From positions 1 through 20,226 of the forward strand of contig CAZYSK010000096.1 of NCBI GenBank assembly GCA_964649415.1: 20,226 nucleotides of DNA. Reading direction: 5' to 3'. Within the stretch, counting starts at the first letter, position 1. Each line of letters opens with the position of its first letter. The stretch comes from CAZYSK01 sp964649415 (GTDB lineage: Bacteria; Chloroflexota; Anaerolineae; B4-G1). Position numbers and translations under genes: made by a program. Below are positions 17,117-20,226 of the stretch, piece after piece. The notes beneath the pieces were generated by a model. That model was not told the DNA's origin, ran no database searches, and was given only the letters and a program-made list of their open reading frames with translations.

Positions 17117-19932
17117 TGTTCCTCCTCCTCTACATAGGCAACATCCAACATAGCGCGGAACGTCGGTGGGATGCGCTGCAGGATCTGCTTCATCTCTTGT
17201 ACGCTCACGTCGGTAAACTCAAGACGCGCTCGGGTCAACCTCTTTGAGGTGGGAATGCCCCATTTTTCGAACGATCCGGACAGATTGATGCCAGTATTGG
17301 GTGACTCGGTGGACTGTGTGCGCTCTATACCTTGAGTTTGGACGGTCTCAGGTGGCGTTACTTGGGTCACAACAGGGGTCGCCGTGCTCCCTTGGTCGGG
17401 GGCATAGGTTCCGTCATCGCCTGCCGTTTCTTTGGCTGGTGAACCGGCAGTTGTGTGTGTCGGGACCTGAGTCCAAGCCGTGGGGGTGGTCTGCACGGGT
17501 TCCGGCTCGCTTCCTTTCACCGTTGCTCCCCCCATAGCCTCGGGCAGACCTAACTCGATCTGGCGCTTGTTCAACCCCAACTGCGAGGCCGACTTGCGCA
17601 CGCGACTTAGCGCGGTTTCGTCGTCAACAGCGTCATCTGGCCGTCCGACCCAATTGCCAGCTATGTTCAAGACGATGTCTCCCTTGGACACGATCTTGAG
17701 GATCTCTTGAAAAGCAACGTTCTCGCCCAGGAAGGGAATAGCATCTTGATCGCTGGACGCTGGCGGTTCAGATAGTTCGTCCAACACTTCACCAAACGTC
17801 TTGGACACTTGGGCATACTCTATGATTCGTCGCTGGAAATCGGCCGGGTCGAACAGATCCTTTTTGATCTTGTCTCTGATCTCAAAGGTCGTTTTGACGC
17901 CCTGCGCGCCGATATACTCGACGTCAAACACGCAGCGATCGGGGTGCGGGTAGTCCCAACGCCGCAGAATGGCAAACCGGTCGTACCGTTCCTGCAACCT
18001 ATCTTGGAGCGGTTTCATAAACTCGCCCTGCAGTTTGCGGTACTTGGCGTCGCCATTCCAGGCTTTTTGGGTCAGAAAAGAACACCGGGCGTAAAAGAGA
18101 ATCTCGCTGTCCTGGTATACATCAACGCTGCTTGCTGCCGGCAGCAGAAAGCGTGTTGTATTACGCTTGAACGGCACATGTTGAGCTAGCCACTCGCCGA
18201 GCCCTACGACGTGGTTCTGTTCGGTCACATCAAGTGCAGTGGGGATGACGATCAATACAGGACGGTCCCAGTTTTTGGGTTGTTGTGCTTCGTCTACTTC
18301 AGACCAGGGATCTTGGCGCCAGTTGGGACCGAGTACGACCACAGCCGAAGGTGTTTCACGTCCCATTGGCACCAAGATGTAACGAAGCATGCTCTTGAGA
18401 TAGGCCAGGTCTTCGCCTGGATAGTAGGACTGTCCGGCCACAAGACCCGTCGCGCCATGGGTCCACAGTTTGTCGTTCCGCGCGGTGGCACGCACTTTGG
18501 TGCGCGGGTTCTCTTCCAAGCCAAAATACAGGCGACCATTCTGCTCGCTGTCACCGTGGATGTTGATGCTGTTCTCGATCAGCGTGTCGAGTTCAACCTG
18601 AAACGCGTTACCGTCTAGGGCGGAATCACGGGTGATGTCCAGTTGCAGCTCGTTCCGCAAGGCGCCTTTCTGCTTGCCAGGTGACATAGAGCGCATCCAC
18701 AGTGCGCTCACTAGTTCGCGTGTGTGGACAAGCGATTCCAATTGTGCATCGAGCACTTCCTCAAGGTTGCGTTGCGCGATCTCGCGTAGTTTCTCCTGCT
18801 CGCCAATTGTGGCGATCGAGTCGAGTAAGGACTGGACGCCGCAGGAGTCATCATCGACAAAAAAGTCTGCTGGCGTGATCAATGGCACCGCATCTCCGCG
18901 TGCACGATACACCTGGGCGAGGATCCGGATCAAGTCACGTGTCTCCTGAGCGGCTTCGGCCATCAGGATGTGGTCTTCGAGCAACTCGGTCAACTCTGGG
19001 GCAAAGGGCCAGCCACCAACGACCTCCTGTACGATGCGCCCCCGCTCACCATCCGTCAAGTGTGTGAATCGCAGTCGAAAGCGCTCATCGGCATATGTGG
19101 TAACCATATGCCGGATGCCGTTCACCGGAATCTGATCGCGGTTTGCGAACAAGCGGTGCAGCACGAGGTTCAGGCGATCTTCTTTGGCCGTTGGACCGCG
19201 AAAATCAATCAGGATGGGATGGTTGCGATGAATTTGCCTGAACGCTTCGGTCTGGTTATTCAAGACAGACACCACCAAGATTAGGATGTCTGGTCGTTCG
19301 GCGGAGAGTTCGGACAAGATCTGGACAAAGTTGTATGCCCATTGGTTGGGCATCCGTCCCTGAGCATCTTGTTCAGGGAGTCCGTCAAACCAGGTCTGAA
19401 ACTCATCCAGGATGAGTGCGGTGGGTTGGGCGGCGAACATGCTTTCCAACAGTGAGCGAGAAGGAATATAGTGCCCACCAGCCGCGAATTGCCCTCTATA
19501 GTACTCTCCTTTGGGATGGCGATCAAAGATCAGGTCCCACAGAAATGGGTACTCTTGGTTGTGGACAGGCTCAGAAATGGGCACGAATCCGCCTTGCAGA
19601 CTCAATGACTGCAAGGCCTGAGCGCTCAATCGACTGCCCCAATCCCTGGTCCAGGTCTGCACCGTCTCTGTCGACTCGATTGCGTGGTGCATCACGGCCA
19701 TAATGTGGGACTTGCCCCGACCGCGCTCTCCCATCAGCACGATGGGCCGCTGTTCTCGCTCGGCGCTCAATGCTCGCAATGCAGTTTGGACGTCTGCTGT
19801 TGGATAGGTGATAGAGAGGATATGCTCCGGCTTTTGCTGCACCGCTCCCGTGTTATCCTTGCGGCGCAGCGCAATTGCGGTACCTTTCATCTGAGAGCCA
19901 AGGAATTCGTCGCGGAGTTTCAGTCCCAACAT
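17113..19932 (-). CDS. brxC: DUF499/BrxC/PglY-type P-loop ATPase (939 aa)
   Basis: This is the first gene of the operon, a large AAA+-like ATPase of the kind that partners PglZ in BREX. Walker A is GERGRGKS at residues 68-75 and Walker B is ALILDEFQTW (D176, E177); a sensor-like strand LILVVSVLNN follows near 217-226. The N-terminal KLRDEFLGSQMKGTAIAL matches the start typical of DUF499 proteins. After the ATPase core come a long helical and beta region (about 350-790) and a Thr/Pro/Gln-rich linker (about 805-880), then a short C-terminal helical domain ending in Glu-rich residues. At 939 residues it is somewhat shorter than BrxC of BREX type 1 (about 1200). The ATG follows GGAGG with a seven-base spacer. 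The BrxC/PglY name reflects both family and context. Confidence 0.85.
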   Translation of the reverse strand: MLGLKLRDEFLGSQMKGTAIALRRKDNTGAVQQKPEHILSITYPTADVQTALRALSAEREQRPIVLMGERGRGKSHIMAVMHHAIESTETVQTWTRDWGSRLSAQALQSLSLQGGFVPISEPVHNQEYPFLWDLIFDRHPKGEYYRGQFAAGGHYIPSRSLLESMFAAQPTALILDEFQTWFDGLPEQDAQGRMPNQWAYNFVQILSELSAERPDILILVVSVLNNQTEAFRQIHRNHPILIDFRGPTAKEDRLNLVLHRLFANRDQIPVNGIRHMVTTYADERFRLRFTHLTDGERGRIVQEVVGGWPFAPELTELLEDHILMAEAAQETRDLIRILAQVYRARGDAVPLITPADFFVDDDSCGVQSLLDSIATIGEQEKLREIAQRNLEEVLDAQLESLVHTRELVSALWMRSMSPGKQKGALRNELQLDITRDSALDGNAFQVELDTLIENSINIHGDSEQNGRLYFGLEENPRTKVRATARNDKLWTHGATGLVAGQSYYPGEDLAYLKSMLRYILVPMGRETPSAVVVLGPNWRQDPWSEVDEAQQPKNWDRPVLIVIPTALDVTEQNHVVGLGEWLAQHVPFKRNTTRFLLPAASSVDVYQDSEILFYARCSFLTQKAWNGDAKYRKLQGEFMKPLQDRLQERYDRFAILRRWDYPHPDRCVFDVEYIGAQGVKTTFEIRDKIKKDLFDPADFQRRIIEYAQVSKTFGEVLDELSEPPASSDQDAIPFLGENVAFQEILKIVSKGDIVLNIAGNWVGRPDDAVDDETALSRVRKSASQLGLNKRQIELGLPEAMGGATVKGSEPEPVQTTPTAWTQVPTHTTAGSPAKETAGDDGTYAPDQGSTATPVVTQVTPPETVQTQGIERTQSTESPNTGINLSGSFEKWGIPTSKRLTRARLEFTDVSVQEMKQILQRIPPTFRAMLDVAYVEEEEQ

Positions 19933-19939
19933 GTACTAG

Positions 19940-19944
19940 CCTCC
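19940..19944 (-). promoter_or_regulatory. Ribosome binding site of the DUF499/BrxC gene
   Basis: A perfect GGAGG on the minus strand sits seven bases before the ATG at 19932 and settles this start. Confidence 0.8.
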
Positions 19945-19969
19945 AACATGCGTTCTTGTATCATCATAG

Positions 19970-20003
19970 AAAACCCGCCGCGCCGGGATTTGCTGCGGGC
20001 GGG
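19970..20003 (-). terminator. Terminator-like hairpin in the operon leader (possible attenuator)
   Basis: On the minus strand, CCCGCC-CGC pairs with GCG-GGCGGG (nine base pairs, one bulged C, 11-base loop) and is followed at once by TTTTC. It lies between the promoter at 20120-20148 and the first start codon at 19932, about 120 bases downstream of the expected transcript start. A GC-rich stretch upstream (about 20050-20065) contains GGGCG, which could pair with the CGCCC of the left arm and so compete with the hairpin. The U-run is only four bases, so termination would be partial. Confidence 0.45.
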
Positions 20004-20119
20004 CTGGTGTGTGGATGTTTATGTCCTTTAGAATACCAGTACCTTGGGTATCGCGTCGCCCCGGCGTTTGCTTCCGACTTGTAACCTTCAAGTTTTATCT
20101 TGTTGTGTCATGCACAGAC

Positions 20120-20148
20120 ATTATACCACTTTAGCCGGTTTCTCACAA
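20120..20148 (-). promoter_or_regulatory. Sigma70-type promoter of the operon
   Basis: Read on the minus strand, a -35 box TTGTGA (20148-20143, 4/6 match) is separated by exactly 17 bases from a perfect -10 box TATAAT (20125-20120). It points into the defence operon and predicts a leader of about 180 bases. No other promoter of this quality was found in the remaining gaps. Confidence 0.75.
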
Positions 20149-20151
20149 GGT

Positions 20152-20169
20152 GGTTAAACATAATCAACC
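20152..20169. promoter_or_regulatory. Imperfect dyad just upstream of the -35 box
   Basis: GGTT and AACC flank an A/T-rich ten-base centre, forming an imperfect palindrome three bases upstream of the -35 element. This is a plausible position for an activator or repressor site. The base match is modest, and no regulator gene is visible in the window. Confidence 0.25.
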
Positions 20170-20226
20170 AATTCGAGCCCTTGCGCATTATCCTGTTTGG
20201 CTCTCGGGCGCGCGGGGATGCTGGCG

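Noticed and set aside
1..20226. CRISPR arrays, tRNA genes, insertion sequences, attachment sites
   Set aside because: No regularly spaced repeats, cloverleaf-like sequence, transposase/integrase frame or paired terminal repeats were seen.

Overview
The window holds one long, unidirectional (minus-strand) bacterial defence-type locus with almost no free space between genes. No rRNA, tRNA, integrase, insertion sequence, CRISPR array or plasmid maintenance gene was found. Base composition is moderate (by eye a little over 50% GC, not computed). A sigma70-type promoter, Shine-Dalgarno sequences and frequent TTG/GTG start candidates fit a bacterium. Nothing fixes the taxon; a Chloroflexota-like environmental bacterium is only a guess.

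Reading in the direction of transcription (high to low coordinates), a promoter (TTGTGA-17-TATAAT, 20148-20120) and a leader with a terminator-like hairpin precede module 1. Its genes are: a DUF499/BrxC/PglY-type P-loop ATPase (19932-17113); a very short PglZ-domain protein (17116-16142, ATGA overlap); a DUF1156-type adenine DNA methyltransferase (PglXI-like, 16047-12505); a 161-residue protein of unknown function (12502-12017); and an SNF2-family helicase (BrxHII/DrmD-like, 12057-9247). This gene set resembles BREX, closest to the type 3 arrangement.

A 166-188 bp gap leads to module 2. Its genes are: a MORC/Hsp90-like GHKL ATPase fused to a Shedu-like PD-(D/E)XK nuclease domain (9059-7101); a possible small CxxC protein (7123-6977); a DptF-like P-loop ATPase (6917-5271); a DptG-like protein (5258-3885); a large DptH-like protein ending in a PD-(D/E)XK-like region (3868-365); and an open frame (465 to below 1) that leaves the window and may encode the missing C-terminal HerA-type half of DptH.

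Inference: BREX-like genes would mark host DNA by adenine methylation, while the GHKL-nuclease and DptFGH-like proteins could supply an attack arm. DptFGH normally works with the DndABCDE phosphorothioate system, and no dnd gene is visible here. The pairing of a methylation-based BREX-like core with a DptFGH-like module is the most interesting feature. All Dpt assignments rest on protein size, order and visible motifs, not on a database search.
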